Part shown: positions 28,681 to 38,278 of the stretch, one piece after another
How positions within the stretch are numbered: the stretch's first letter is position 1
Layout of the letters: each line of letters opens with the position of its first letter
Source of the DNA: JANJTB01 sp032027125
GTDB lineage: Bacteria > Bacteroidota > Ignavibacteria > Kapaibacteriales > UBA2268
Reading direction: 5' to 3'
NCBI GenBank assembly: GCA_032027125.1
Contig: JAVSMQ010000001.1
Location: 3,312,001 to 3,376,000 of the forward strand
DNA length: 64,000 nt
The notes under the pieces: model-generated
What the model was told of the DNA's origin: nothing
Seen by the model: only the letters and a program-made list of their open reading frames with translations
The model's database searches: none
Made by a program: the position numbers and the translations under genes

Positions 28681-29290
28681 TTTTATGAATAGTTCGCTCC
28701 TACGGAGCTTGATGAAATTTGAGGGGATGATTGTTTTCTACAAACAGAGCATTCCTACGGAATTGGAAATCAAATATCTGAATCACGGATTACACGGATT
28801 AAAGGATTACACGGATTAAAACAAATTCAAATCAATTCAATCATAAAAATCAGGTACAATCAAAGGTTCTGACATATTCATTTTCAGAATCACGGATTAC
28901 ACGGATTAAAGGATTTCACTGATTTTAAATCCGTGGAATCAGTGTAATCGGTTAAATCTGTGATTCAGAAAGGAATGGTGTCTGAAGGACGGGGTGGTCT
29001 TTCTAACAAAATCCACCTGAGTCAACTCCGCCTACGGATGACATAAAACAAAATCCACCACCCCCAGCCCCTCCTTGGTAAGGAGGGGAGTCCGAAGGAA
29101 GGGGTGGTCATTTCCAAACCATTCCACCTCCGTCACTCCGTGACACCTCCGCCGGCGGAGGACATAAAAATCCCCCTGCTGCGCTTTCCCCCTTTGCCAA
29201 AGGGGGATGTCACGACGTGACAGGGGGATTTGACTGAACCAACCCCCCTATAACTAATCAGCCCACGGCTAAAGAGCCGTGGGCTGAATA
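28681..29290. repeat. Cluster of palindromic dispersed repeats
   Basis: No gene is seen here. The stretch holds CTACGGAG-type hairpins preceded by TACAAACAG (28685-28770), two copies of AATCACGGATTACACGGATTAAAGGATT (from 28782 and 28890; the second folds back on itself to 28967), a CCCCTCCTTGG/AAGGAGGGG palindrome (29057-29115), a CACCTCCGTCACTCCGTGACACC element (29123-29164), a TCCCCCTTTG/CAAAGGGGGA element (29169-29230), and a perfect 12-bp stem CAGCCCACGGCT (29259-29286). These resemble REP-like elements. Confidence 0.8.
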
Positions 29291-29328
29291 AATTTAAAAA
29301 AGAGTGATTTTAAAAAAATTGTGATTAA

Positions 29329-30003
29329 TTAAATCTCGATTTCCTGACCGTATTCCATAGCCAATGCTTTTTTCCCGATTGATTCCGTTTTGCGTACAAA
29401 TTCGTGCGGGTCTGCTTCGATAACTCCAAATGTATTGTAATGCATCGGTACAGCCAGCTTTGGATTAACAAATTTTACTGCCCTGACAGCATCATTTATT
29501 CCCATAGTAAAATTATCGCCGATAGGCAGTAACATCAAATCAATTTTATCAATCTCGCCAATTAATTTCATATCAAGAAAAAGTCCTGTATCACCGCAGT
29601 GATAAACTTTCTTTCCTAAACTTGATATTACTACACCAGCGGGTTCTCCCATATATTTACCGTCTGAATTTGATGAGCCGTGATGGGCAATAGTAAATTT
29701 CAACCTGCCGAATGGGAAATTATATCCGCCCCCGATATGCATTCTATGAACATTCAATCCAAATTCTGCAAGATAATTCCCAAGCTCGTTTACAACTATA
29801 ACAGTGGAATTACATCTGCCGGCTATTGATACGGCATCACCTGTGTGGTCGCCGTGAGCATGCGTAAGAACGACAAAATCAGCTTTAATATCCTCTACTG
29901 ATATATTAGCATTTGGATTGCCGGTTATAAAAGGGTCTATTACTATCGTGTAATCACCTGTTGTGATTAAAAAGCCGGAATGACTTAGATATTTGATTTT
30001 CAT
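29329..30003 (-). CDS. UPF0173 metal-dependent hydrolase (metallo-beta-lactamase fold)
   Basis: The 224-residue protein has the MBL metal site THAHGDHTGD and later HCGDTGLFLDM, MHYNTF. The N-terminus KIKYLSHSGFLI and VIDPFITGNP are typical of the UPF0173 (YtkL) group. It is predicted to hydrolyse a small substrate with two metal ions; the substrate is unknown. It stands alone, with the palindromic element at 29259-29286 just after its stop. Confidence 0.92.
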   Translation of the reverse strand: MKIKYLSHSGFLITTGDYTIVIDPFITGNPNANISVEDIKADFVVLTHAHGDHTGDAVSIAGRCNSTVIVVNELGNYLAEFGLNVHRMHIGGGYNFPFGRLKFTIAHHGSSNSDGKYMGEPAGVVISSLGKKVYHCGDTGLFLDMKLIGEIDKIDLMLLPIGDNFTMGINDAVRAVKFVNPKLAVPMHYNTFGVIEADPHEFVRKTESIGKKALAMEYGQEIEI

Positions 30004-30093
30004 TTCAATAAACTCCTGAATTTATAATATTCCAACCAACTAAACGAAAAAATAATTTCTGTATTGTCATCTTCTAAAGAACTCCGGAACTGC

Positions 30094-31284
30094 TCAAATT
30101 TTACTTTCCTCAAGATATATTGTTCCGCTTTGAAATGCTTTAAAAGAAATATAAATGATTAAAAAAATAATTGAAAGAATGACACCGAGTAAAGCCATCA
30201 TAGAGCGTTTCGGAGAATATCTGTCTTCCGGCGGATATGCTTTGTCAAGCACTTCAACAACAGGAACATCGCGTTTTTCCTGAATAGCTTCCTGATGCCG
30301 CTGGGTTTCGAGATAAAGCATTACTTGTTCGATAATCTTGCGCTCCCTGAAAAGCGTGGTATATTCTTTTATAAGTTTAGGTACATTATCAAGTGGAATT
30401 GAAAATGATTCATCTTTTGTAAGTCCGCCGCTTTGAACTTTTCTGTATTGCTCGCTTAATAATTCGTGCTGCTTGCTGTAAAACTGATATTGCGGAGAAT
30501 TTGGCTGATACTCAAGAAGTGCCAGGTTTTTTTCCAAATCTGCTTTAGCCAGTTGCGAACCTAATTCGATTGACTGTGTTACAATAGCCTGAGTCTGCTC
30601 ATCAATTGCCAGAACTTTATTGCTTTTCTGAAATTCCTCGAGCTTTGTTTCAACACTGTCAAGTTTTGTTAAATATCTTTCAATTTCTTTTTCAACATAT
30701 TCTTTTGATTGTCTTGCCGACGACATACTTCTATTTCTGATTACTATATCAAGCCCTTCAACAGCAGCATTTGCCATATCGGAAGCAAATTTGGAAGCCT
30801 TTTTTCCCTCAGATGACGATGGAAGATAACCGGTAGCAACATCTGCGGAAACATATATAAGCCCGCTTTTATCCACATCTACAAATAAACTGTTTACAAT
30901 AAAGCCGACAAGTTTTTCATTACTTATGCCTTTAAAGGATTTATTTTTTTTAAGCTGCATTTTTTCTATAATATACTCAGCAACAGTTCTGCTTTTAATA
31001 ATTTCACCGAAAACTTTTGATTGGTCAGACTGCCCTATGCTTCCAAGATTTAATCCGCCGCCTGTGAAATTTTGTATAAAAGATGACAAACCTCCGGAAC
31101 CGCCGTCTTTTTTCGGAGGTAATAGACTGCTGCTTGCAACGTAGTGCTGCGGTATAATAAATGATAATCCGATTAATATAATAATAAAAGCAAAAATTGA
31201 AATCACTACAAATCTTAAATTAAGTTTGAAGAGTTGTAATAAATTAAATAGAGTAAACTCTTTTGGCTGATTAAATAATTTCAT
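30094..31284 (-). CDS. Wzz/GNVR-type polysaccharide chain-length determinant protein
   Basis: The 396-residue protein has a transmembrane helix near 29-48 (FVVISIFAFIIILIGLSFII), a long coiled-coil periplasmic part (about 190-330) and a second helix near 368-386 before a short cytoplasmic tail. KAYPPEDRYSPKRSM just before that helix is the proline-rich motif of polysaccharide co-polymerases. It lacks a C-terminal tyrosine kinase domain. It controls chain length or export with the SLBB protein encoded six bases upstream. Confidence 0.9.
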   Translation of the reverse strand: MKLFNQPKEFTLFNLLQLFKLNLRFVVISIFAFIIILIGLSFIIPQHYVASSSLLPPKKDGGSGGLSSFIQNFTGGGLNLGSIGQSDQSKVFGEIIKSRTVAEYIIEKMQLKKNKSFKGISNEKLVGFIVNSLFVDVDKSGLIYVSADVATGYLPSSSEGKKASKFASDMANAAVEGLDIVIRNRSMSSARQSKEYVEKEIERYLTKLDSVETKLEEFQKSNKVLAIDEQTQAIVTQSIELGSQLAKADLEKNLALLEYQPNSPQYQFYSKQHELLSEQYRKVQSGGLTKDESFSIPLDNVPKLIKEYTTLFRERKIIEQVMLYLETQRHQEAIQEKRDVPVVEVLDKAYPPEDRYSPKRSMMALLGVILSIIFLIIYISFKAFQSGTIYLEESKI

Positions 31285-31290
31285 TCTAGT

Positions 31291-32961
31291 TTACCTCAAA
31301 TTCATTATAGCTATTACAACACCTGCAATTGTTACAAGCTGAGTGGCAATAGTCAAAACAGTTATAAAAGTATCCATAAAAGTGACATCCCTTTGAGTCG
31401 GAACAAGAATAACATCACCGGGCTCAATTTTATAATCCATATCTTTAGCAAGGAACTGACCTCCTTTAGGTTTATTAATGAAAGTTTCATCAATATCAGC
31501 CCGGAAGGCATATCCGCCGGCAATATTTACATAATCGGAATAAGTAAGCCCGTATTTGTACCGAACCTTGCCGGGATTGTTTACCCTTCCCTGAACACTG
31601 ACAAATTGACTCTGATTAGGTACGATAATAGAATCCTGGTTTATTAAAGTTATATTGTCATCTGAATTTTTATCCCTGACTATACTTCCAAAATTAAGTG
31701 ACATTGCACCCTTTTTCTCATTAATCTTTACCTGAAAATATCTCAGTTCTGCCTTAGACATCTCTGAAGGATTAAGTCTGCTCAATCGTTCGATTTCGGG
31801 GTCTTTCTTAAGCATATCAATTTGTCTGATGAATTCGATATTTTGAATGTCAGCCTTATCTGTAAATCCTCCTGCACGTGAAATTATATCGCTAACCCTG
31901 TCAATTTCAGATTTAACAGCATATTTCCCCGGATACTTTACTTCGCCTTCGATGATGACATAATCATTTTCAATCCACTGGGGTATTTTACGAATATAAA
32001 CTCTGTCATTTGTTTTTAATTGAAAATCACCGGGTAATGGTTCACCGGAATAAAGTTTATCTTTCCAGGCATTCAAATTTAAATAACTTGTAGTTAGATT
32101 CAAACCGGCTTCACTTTTCCTTGCAAATTCTACTGAGTCAAGAAATGCTGAATTTAAAAATCCCTGTGCAAATTTAATTAATGTGGATAGCGAATCTCCT
32201 TCAACAAACTCAAATTTACCCGGGTCATAAACTTCACCGTATATTTCAATCAGGTCAATTTCAGATTTCGGGGGTATTAGGATTAGGTCTCCTCCAAGAA
32301 GTGTTGGATTTGAATTCTCGTCGGAAAGCATAAAAAATTTAATCAGGTCAACCTTGATAATATCGTTTTTATCCCTTCGAATAAGTGAAATGTTCCGTTC
32401 CGATGATTCAAACTGAAGTCCGCCTGCTTTTTCAATAGCCTCGGAAACACGGTCAACAGCCGTCGCCGATACTGATATAGGTTTAGGAATTTCACCTGAG
32501 ACAATAACTTTAAATTGTCTTAAATCTCTCAGCACAATGTCAACTTTATTCGATTTGTAGTATTTACCGATTTGCTCAATCATCAATTTTCTGGCTTCAT
32601 TTAATGTTTTATCCTTAACATTAACTATACCGGCACCTCTGATAACTATACTGCCTTCCGGAGAAACTGGAGCTTCAAATGAAACGGCTTCCATTCCTAT
32701 AATAGATACAAGCAGTATGTCTCCGGGACCAAGTATATATTTATCAGGATTGATTTCTCTTTCGAGCAGTCCTTTGTTATCTTTAACAATTGATTGCGCA
32801 TTCTGAACTGCAAGTGTATCAATTGCATCCTTAGTTGCACCGGATAATCTGCCTCTTTCTGCTTTTTTGGGCTGAGCTGAAATATTGGAATATATTCCTG
32901 CCAGGATTAGTAAAATTAGACTTAAATAAGAGAATTTTTTCATTAATTTTTTATTTATCAT
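31291..32961 (-). CDS. SLBB-domain polysaccharide export (Wza-like) protein
   Basis: After a signal peptide (MKKFSYLSLILLILAGIYSNISA) comes the Poly_export domain (YILGPGDILLVSIIG ... SPEGSIVIRGAGIVNVKDKTL) and several SLBB repeats (VIVSGEIPKPISVSA, IEIYGEVYDPGKFEFVEGD, VIIEGEVKYPGKYAV, VSVQGRVNNPGKVRY), then a C-terminal hydrophobic stretch. It should form an outer-membrane export channel for polysaccharide. I place the start at ATG 32961 (another at 32943); longer upstream reading would overlap the divergent gene. It pairs with the Wzz-like gene downstream. Confidence 0.9.
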   Translation of the reverse strand: MINKKLMKKFSYLSLILLILAGIYSNISAQPKKAERGRLSGATKDAIDTLAVQNAQSIVKDNKGLLEREINPDKYILGPGDILLVSIIGMEAVSFEAPVSPEGSIVIRGAGIVNVKDKTLNEARKLMIEQIGKYYKSNKVDIVLRDLRQFKVIVSGEIPKPISVSATAVDRVSEAIEKAGGLQFESSERNISLIRRDKNDIIKVDLIKFFMLSDENSNPTLLGGDLILIPPKSEIDLIEIYGEVYDPGKFEFVEGDSLSTLIKFAQGFLNSAFLDSVEFARKSEAGLNLTTSYLNLNAWKDKLYSGEPLPGDFQLKTNDRVYIRKIPQWIENDYVIIEGEVKYPGKYAVKSEIDRVSDIISRAGGFTDKADIQNIEFIRQIDMLKKDPEIERLSRLNPSEMSKAELRYFQVKINEKKGAMSLNFGSIVRDKNSDDNITLINQDSIIVPNQSQFVSVQGRVNNPGKVRYKYGLTYSDYVNIAGGYAFRADIDETFINKPKGGQFLAKDMDYKIEPGDVILVPTQRDVTFMDTFITVLTIATQLVTIAGVVIAIMNLR

Positions 32962-33070
32962 AATACAGAAATAATAATTCACAAATATATTAAAAATTTC
33001 GTTAATCAAAGTACGTGTAAAGATTAATATTATCAAGTTTCTTGAAATTGTTTTTTTTAAATGATGTATT

Positions 33071-33862
33071 ATGACAAAAATGGTTGATGAATTATTAGAA
33101 ACAGCAAAATCTGCGGCAAGAATTGCCGGAGATATTTTAAAAGAAGGTTTTGGAACTACTTTCAAAATTGATAACAAACAAGGCAGAAACAACCTTGTAA
33201 CAGAATATGATTATGCATCTGAAAAAGCAATTATTAATCATATAAAATCAATTTTCCCAAATCATAAATTTTTAGCTGAAGAGAGCGGAAGTACAGGCAG
33301 CAAAAATGAAGATGAAGTAATTTGGGTAATTGACCCTCTTGACGGAACAGTAAATTTCGCACACTCGATTCCAATTTTCAGTGTTAGCATTGCAGCGCTG
33401 TACAGGGGTGAATTATTATGCGGAGTAATCTATCAGCCTTTACTCGATGAATTGTTCTATGCAGGGAAAGGTAAGGGAGCCTACTTGAATGGCAGACAAA
33501 TAGCGGTCTCACCTTCGGATGATATGCACACTTCTCTGCTTGTAACAGGATTTCCATACAATGTTGATAAAAATCCATATAACTGCGTTGATACATTTGT
33601 AAAAATTGTCCTCAACGGAATACCAATCCGTAGATTAGGCTCTGCTGCCCTTGACCTTGCTTATGTCGCCTGCGGTAGATTTGACGGATTTTGGGAAGCT
33701 GATTTGCATCCGTGGGATTTGGCTGCCGGAGTGATAATTGTTGAAGAAGCAGGCGGCAAGGTATCAAAATATGATGGTAAGCCGTTTAATATTTATGATA
33801 TAACAATACTTGCCACTAATGGAATTATTCATGAACAAATTATGGATGTCATAAATAAATGA
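33071..33862 (+). CDS. suhB: Inositol monophosphatase family protein
   Basis: The 263-residue protein has the metal-binding Glu in LAEESGS, then WVIDPLDGTVNFAHSIPIFSVSIA and the C-terminal WDLAAGVIIVEEAGG. These enzymes hydrolyse inositol-1-phosphate or related sugar phosphates using magnesium. It starts the operon with dapF and the M20 peptidase, overlapping dapF by four bases. The symbol is used for the family; exact substrate is not shown. Confidence 0.9.
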   Translation: MTKMVDELLETAKSAARIAGDILKEGFGTTFKIDNKQGRNNLVTEYDYASEKAIINHIKSIFPNHKFLAEESGSTGSKNEDEVIWVIDPLDGTVNFAHSIPIFSVSIAALYRGELLCGVIYQPLLDELFYAGKGKGAYLNGRQIAVSPSDDMHTSLLVTGFPYNVDKNPYNCVDTFVKIVLNGIPIRRLGSAALDLAYVACGRFDGFWEADLHPWDLAAGVIIVEEAGGKVSKYDGKPFNIYDITILATNGIIHEQIMDVINK

Positions 33863-34719
33863 GTAAATCAATTGAAGTTTTCAGAATGTCCGGTGCCGGA
33901 AATTTATTTTCGGTTATAGATAACAGCCGGTATAATTTTAACGACGTTGAATTGATTGAACTTGCGAGAAGTCTTTGCTCGCTGAACGATATTAATGATT
34001 TTATAGCTGAAGGATTACTTGCTGTTTCAGAAAGCAGCGATTTTGATTTTGATGTGAAATTTCTTAATCCTGACGGAAGCACAGGAATGATGTGCGGGAA
34101 CGGAGGGAGATGTGCATTGGATTTTGCTGTCAATAGGTCAATATCACCGAAAAATAATGGTTTATTTCAATTTTCAATGGCTGATAATATCTATTCCGGT
34201 AAATTGACAGGGGAGGGTGTACTTCTAATTTTGCCTCCGCCGGTTGAAATTATTGAAAATAAAATAATTGAGATAGACGGGAAACAGTTAAAAGGTACAT
34301 TTGTGAACGTTTCATCCGACCATTTCGTAATTGATCATGATGATTTGATAGAAATGGGAGTTGAGTTTAATATTAACAGCATTAATAATTTTGCCCCGAA
34401 AATCAGATTTCATGAAAATTTCGGATTCAGCGGCGTGAATGTGAATATTTATCGAATTGTCGGCGATATGATTTATTTGTTTACTTATGAACGCGGCGTA
34501 GAAAAAGTTACGGGGGCATGCGGCACCGGTGCTATATCAACCGCTATTCATTGTATGATTAAGGGCAGCGTCAAACTGCCTGTTATGATTTCTCCGCCAT
34601 CTTCAATACCGGTAACTGTTAATTTTGAAAAAGATTACAGCGGAAAAATTAAAAAGGTATATTTGGAAGGTCATTCGGAAATTATCAGAAAAGATTTTAT
34701 AACCATAAGTAATTTGTAA
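33859..34719 (+). CDS. dapF: Diaminopimelate epimerase
   Basis: DapF converts LL- to meso-diaminopimelate for lysine and peptidoglycan. The two catalytic cysteines are Cys79 (MMCGNGGRCALDF) and Cys221 (ACGTGAIS). The 286-residue length is close to the usual 270-280. N-terminal MSGAGNLF replaces the usual GxGND with Asn-Leu-Phe, an unusual substitution of the Asp in the first motif. It overlaps the preceding stop (ATGA) and is followed three bases later by the amidohydrolase. Confidence 0.9.
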   Translation: MSKSIEVFRMSGAGNLFSVIDNSRYNFNDVELIELARSLCSLNDINDFIAEGLLAVSESSDFDFDVKFLNPDGSTGMMCGNGGRCALDFAVNRSISPKNNGLFQFSMADNIYSGKLTGEGVLLILPPPVEIIENKIIEIDGKQLKGTFVNVSSDHFVIDHDDLIEMGVEFNINSINNFAPKIRFHENFGFSGVNVNIYRIVGDMIYLFTYERGVEKVTGACGTGAISTAIHCMIKGSVKLPVMISPPSSIPVTVNFEKDYSGKIKKVYLEGHSEIIRKDFITISNL

Positions 34720-34722
34720 TAT

Positions 34723-35907
34723 ATGAATATAGATTTTATTACGGAACAGGCAAAAAGTATTTTTCCGCTTACAAGAGATTTTAGAAGGCATATTCATCAA
34801 AATCCGGAGTTGTCGTTTGCAGAATACCAGACAGCCGAATTCATCAGGACAAAATTAACCGAATTCGGTATAGATTTTATCACTATGGCAAATACCGGGA
34901 CTGTTGCTCATATCGGGAAAGGTGATATCTGTGTTGCACTCAGAGCCGATATTGATGCCCTGCCTATTATTGAGGAAACCGGTTTGGATTTCGCATCTTT
35001 GAATCCGGGAGTAATGCATGCCTGCGGTCATGATATGCATACTTCGATGCTTCTGGCAGCAGCGAAAATCCTGAAAGACAATGAATCGTCACTTAAAGGC
35101 ACAGTAAAATTGATTTTTCAGCCCGGAGAAGAAAAACTCCCCGGCGGTGCAAAAATCATGATTGATGAAGGAGTATTGGAAAATCCTAAACCTGCTGCGA
35201 TTTTTGGTCAGCATATTTATCCTTCAGAAAATTCAGGTACTATATCTGTTACCGGAGGTCCTGTGTTTGCTTCAACCGATGAACTTTACTGGACTGTGAA
35301 GGGGAGAGGAACACATGCTGCACAGCCACATTTAGGTAGTGATGCAATTTTGGCATCATCACAGTTAATAAATTATTATCAGACAATTTTGACAAAATTT
35401 AAAAATCCGCTGGATTCATGTGTTTTGTCTGTAACATCAATTCACGGCGGTTCGGCGACGAACATTTTTCCTGAAGAAGTCAAAATGATGGGTACACTTC
35501 GCACATATAATGAAGTTTTAAGGACAGAAATTCATGATATTTTGATGAATAACTCCGAGAAAATGACACAGTTATACGGGTGCAGTTGTTCGGTTGATAT
35601 TGTCAAGGGATATCCTGCTTTAATAAACAGCCATGAATTGGCAGCTCTTGTTAAAGAAACGGCAATTAACACGGTTGGAGTCAATAATACTTTAGATTTT
35701 AAACCGATAATGTGGGCTGAGGATTTTGCTTATTATTCCATGAATATACCTGCATGTTTCTGGCTGCTTGGCGTCAGACCCGACAATTTATCCGAAATGC
35801 CGCCGCTTCATAATTCAAGGTTGAATCCATCCGAAGAAGCCATGATAAATGGAACTGCGATGCTTGTTTCATCAGCAATTAACTTTTTAAACAATAAAAA
35901 TATTTAG
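34723..35907 (+). CDS. M20 family amidohydrolase, possible N-acetyl-diaminopimelate deacetylase
   Basis: The 394-residue protein shows the M20D pattern: RHIHQNPELSFAEYQTAEFI, HACGHDMHTSMLLAAAKIL, FQPGEEKLPGGAKIMI and ILASSQLINYYQTI. These metal enzymes hydrolyse N-acyl amino acids or amidates. Its coupling to dapF makes an N-acetyl-diaminopimelate deacetylase role possible, but hippurate- or IAA-type hydrolases share the same motifs, so this remains inference. Confidence 0.85.
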   Translation: MNIDFITEQAKSIFPLTRDFRRHIHQNPELSFAEYQTAEFIRTKLTEFGIDFITMANTGTVAHIGKGDICVALRADIDALPIIEETGLDFASLNPGVMHACGHDMHTSMLLAAAKILKDNESSLKGTVKLIFQPGEEKLPGGAKIMIDEGVLENPKPAAIFGQHIYPSENSGTISVTGGPVFASTDELYWTVKGRGTHAAQPHLGSDAILASSQLINYYQTILTKFKNPLDSCVLSVTSIHGGSATNIFPEEVKMMGTLRTYNEVLRTEIHDILMNNSEKMTQLYGCSCSVDIVKGYPALINSHELAALVKETAINTVGVNNTLDFKPIMWAEDFAYYSMNIPACFWLLGVRPDNLSEMPPLHNSRLNPSEEAMINGTAMLVSSAINFLNNKNI

Positions 35908-35915
35908 GAGCAATT

Positions 35916-36482
35916 ATGAAAAATTTATTCTTTGGTCTTATTATCGTTTCTATATCTTTTGTGCTTTCCTGCGGTGAAGGAGGCGATTCGCCACAGGACA
36001 TTGAAATTAAAGGCGGATTTAAACCTGCCGATAATACAGAAACCGAACTTATTGAATCTACTCTTGGTTATATTTCTTCTTTGGGAGAAGAATTTACAAA
36101 AATTAACGAGCACAAAGTAATTAATTTGAAAAACGGCGACAGGATTTATTATGTTAATCTTGATAAACCAAAGTCCGGTGCTATTGCTTATGCTTTCCAA
36201 TTTTCAGGAACCTATCATTCAATCAACTTAAGTCTCGATAGTGTTGTAGTTACTACTTGTGATAATGACGGCGCCTGTCCCGACTGCCTGTTAATTGCGA
36301 CCGGTAATTGCGGTGTTATGAGCTGTTCGTGCTCAGATAAAAGCGGAATCGGTTCATTCGATTGCGTCCTTAATACCCTTGAAGTGAATAATTTTAAGAG
36401 TGACTTCTTAGAAAAAGGCAAGAAGTTAATCACAAAAATCAGTATTCCTAAATTGCAGCAGGTTAACTGCGAAAACCTATAA
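35916..36482 (+). CDS. Cys-rich lipoprotein of unknown function
   Basis: The signal peptide ends in a lipobox LSC-GEGG, giving lipidation near residue 19. The centre has a dense Cys cluster, CDNDGACPDCLLIATGNCG followed by VMSCSCSDKSG, which could bind metal or form disulphides. It begins eight bases after the M20 gene and has an AGGAG site six bases before its ATG. I do not recognise the family. Confidence 0.75.
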   Translation: MKNLFFGLIIVSISFVLSCGEGGDSPQDIEIKGGFKPADNTETELIESTLGYISSLGEEFTKINEHKVINLKNGDRIYYVNLDKPKSGAIAYAFQFSGTYHSINLSLDSVVVTTCDNDGACPDCLLIATGNCGVMSCSCSDKSGIGSFDCVLNTLEVNNFKSDFLEKGKKLITKISIPKLQQVNCENL

Positions 36483-36512
36483 TTTTTTTGCTTTTTATTT
36501 CCCTTCTTTTTC

Positions 36513-36608
36513 AATCAACCCGAGGCTTAAGTCGTGGGTTGATTAGTTTTGTTGTGGATTTGTTTTTGTCCTCTGTCGGCGGAGGTGTCACGGAGTGACG
36601 GAGGTGGA
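36513..36608. repeat. REP-like palindromes
   Basis: AATCAACCCGAGGCTTAAGT, then CGTGGGTTGATT, is an imperfect hairpin related to the one at 29259. The element at 36567-36608 is the reverse complement of 29123-29164, with about 40 of 42 matching bases. Both lie right after the lipoprotein stop. Confidence 0.8.
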
Positions 36609-36960
36609 TTTGATTATTTTCTACAAACAGGACACTCCTAAAGGAGTTGGGGATTGTGGTTTTCCGTCGGGTTGAGCTTTTTCTACCGATATTTAATACC
36701 GATGGTATTCAATTAATTCAAATCCCAAAAATCATGGTTCAGACAGTTTGTGCATTTTTACAAACAGGTCATTTCGCAAAAAGCAAACCTTCCGAAGGTT
36801 GGCAACCTTCGGAAGGTTGAAAACGTTGTGGTTCCCGTCGTGCTGTGCATTTCTACTAATAGATCACTCCTTCGGAGTTGGAGATTTTGGTTTCCGTCAG
36901 TATGTCTTTTTTTACAAACATATCACTCCTTCGGAGTTGAAATCAATTAACTACGCTGGT
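36609..36960. repeat. Clustered TACAAACA/CTCCTTCGGAG palindromic elements
   Basis: At least four copies of a unit (C/T)TACAAACA-(6 to 8 bases)-CACTCC(TTCGG or TAAAG)GAGTTGG are seen near 36618, 36758, 36852 and 36908, often followed by GGTTTCCGTCGG. A near-perfect 16-bp inverted repeat of AACCTTCCGAAGGTTG is present at 36785-36820. No gene is supported in this 518-base gap. Confidence 0.75.
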
Positions 36961-37000
36961 CTTCAACTTCAGCATTCCGCATTAAGAAGTCGCGTTCTTC

Positions 37001-38278
37001 TTACCCTGTGCGGATTGCTTCAATTACCTGAGTTGATGCGGCACGGTAAGCGGGATAAATAGTTGCAATAGATGTAAGGAATAAAGAAAACAATGCGACA
37101 ATTATGACATCTTCGGGATTTATTGATACAGGAATCGCATCAATAATAAATTTGTTGCTGTCAATTCTGAACCATTTGAATGTAATCTGCCCCCAGCACA
37201 CAAAAAGACCAAGTGCCGTACCGGTAAAAGTGCTGACGATGCCGATAATTAATCCTTCCCAGAGAAAAATATTTCTGATTGTCCGTGTACTTGCTCCCAT
37301 AGCTTTCAGAATGCCGATGTCCTGACGCTTTTCGACTACTGTCATTGATAAAGATACAAGCACATTGAATACAGCAAGCAAAATAATTATACTGAGTATA
37401 GAAAAGGTTGCAAGCCGCTCAAAACGCATGATATTGAATAAATCGGTATTTAAATCCTGCCATGACTGGACTTTGTAATTATTTCGTCCGGGGCTCAAAC
37501 CCTGCGAGGATGTTTGAGCATCATTAAGTATCATTTTAGATATTATGGCTTTTACTTTTTCAAGGTCTTCAATATCATTAAGTTTTATATCAATTGATGA
37601 TATATTTCCGACTTTTGGATTGAGCATCAACTTCCCTAAAGTATCGGATGCAAATCCGTACATAATATCATAATCTTTAATATTGGAATTGAAAATACCT
37701 GTCAAAACAGCCCTGACTTCGCGCTGTCTCTGAAATCCGACAATTGACTGCTCTATCATCTTAGGAGAAACAAGTTTGATTGTATCACCCGGTAGAACTC
37801 TAAGTCTGTCAGCAAGTGCATTTCCTAAAACGATTGCAGGAAAGCCATCTTTGGTTTTCAATGAGAAATTCCCGAAAACGGTAGTTTTGCGTACTCCTTC
37901 AAGAAAATCAATATTATCAGACGGGATACTAACTAATGAGAAAACCTGAAGTTCAGTATCATTAATTCCCACAACACGCCCCATAATTGTCTTAGTAAGC
38001 AATTTTACCTGAGGAATATTCTTGAATTCATTTATGAGCGAGTCGCTGACTTTAATCCATGCACCCTTTTTCGGTGCAATTCTGATGTGAGGGTCAAATC
38101 CAATAAATTGTGCTTTTGTCAGGTCCTGAAATCCGTTGAAAATTGACAATACTGAAATCAATGCAGCAACTCCCACAGTAATTCCAATCAAAGACATAAA
38201 TGTAATGACTGAAATAAAATGAAATGAACGCTTTGTTACGATATATCTGAGTGCGACTTTTAATTCAATTTTCATCAT
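37001..38278 (-). CDS. LolC/LolE-like ABC transporter permease
   Basis: The 425-residue protein has the architecture of lipoprotein-releasing permeases: an N-terminal membrane segment (about 20-45, SFHFISVITFMSLIGITVGV), a large periplasmic MacB-like domain (50-270) and three C-terminal helices with a cytoplasmic loop KRQDIGILKAMGAS. It should help release lipoproteins from the inner membrane. No ATPase (LolD) gene is beside it. The ATG overlaps the ppk stop by one base, so ppk and this gene are coupled. Confidence 0.88.
   Translation of the reverse strand: MMKIELKVALRYIVTKRSFHFISVITFMSLIGITVGVAALISVLSIFNGFQDLTKAQFIGFDPHIRIAPKKGAWIKVSDSLINEFKNIPQVKLLTKTIMGRVVGINDTELQVFSLVSIPSDNIDFLEGVRKTTVFGNFSLKTKDGFPAIVLGNALADRLRVLPGDTIKLVSPKMIEQSIVGFQRQREVRAVLTGIFNSNIKDYDIMYGFASDTLGKLMLNPKVGNISSIDIKLNDIEDLEKVKAIISKMILNDAQTSSQGLSPGRNNYKVQSWQDLNTDLFNIMRFERLATFSILSIIILLAVFNVLVSLSMTVVEKRQDIGILKAMGASTRTIRNIFLWEGLIIGIVSTFTGTALGLFVCWGQITFKWFRIDSNKFIIDAIPVSINPEDVIIVALFSLFLTSIATIYPAYRAASTQVIEAIRTG

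Noticed and set aside
29259..29286. Terminator of the UPF0173 gene
   Set aside because: A perfect stem but no T run; a related element occurs at 36513, so a dispersed repeat is the better reading.
32962..33192. N-terminal extension of the SLBB protein to 33192
   Set aside because: It would overlap the divergent suhB-like gene and precede the signal peptide by 77 residues.
36748..37062. Open frames with FYKQVISQKANLPK-like sequence in the 36.7-37.0 kb gap
   Set aside because: They are translations of palindromic repeat units and run into the permease gene; no protein evidence.
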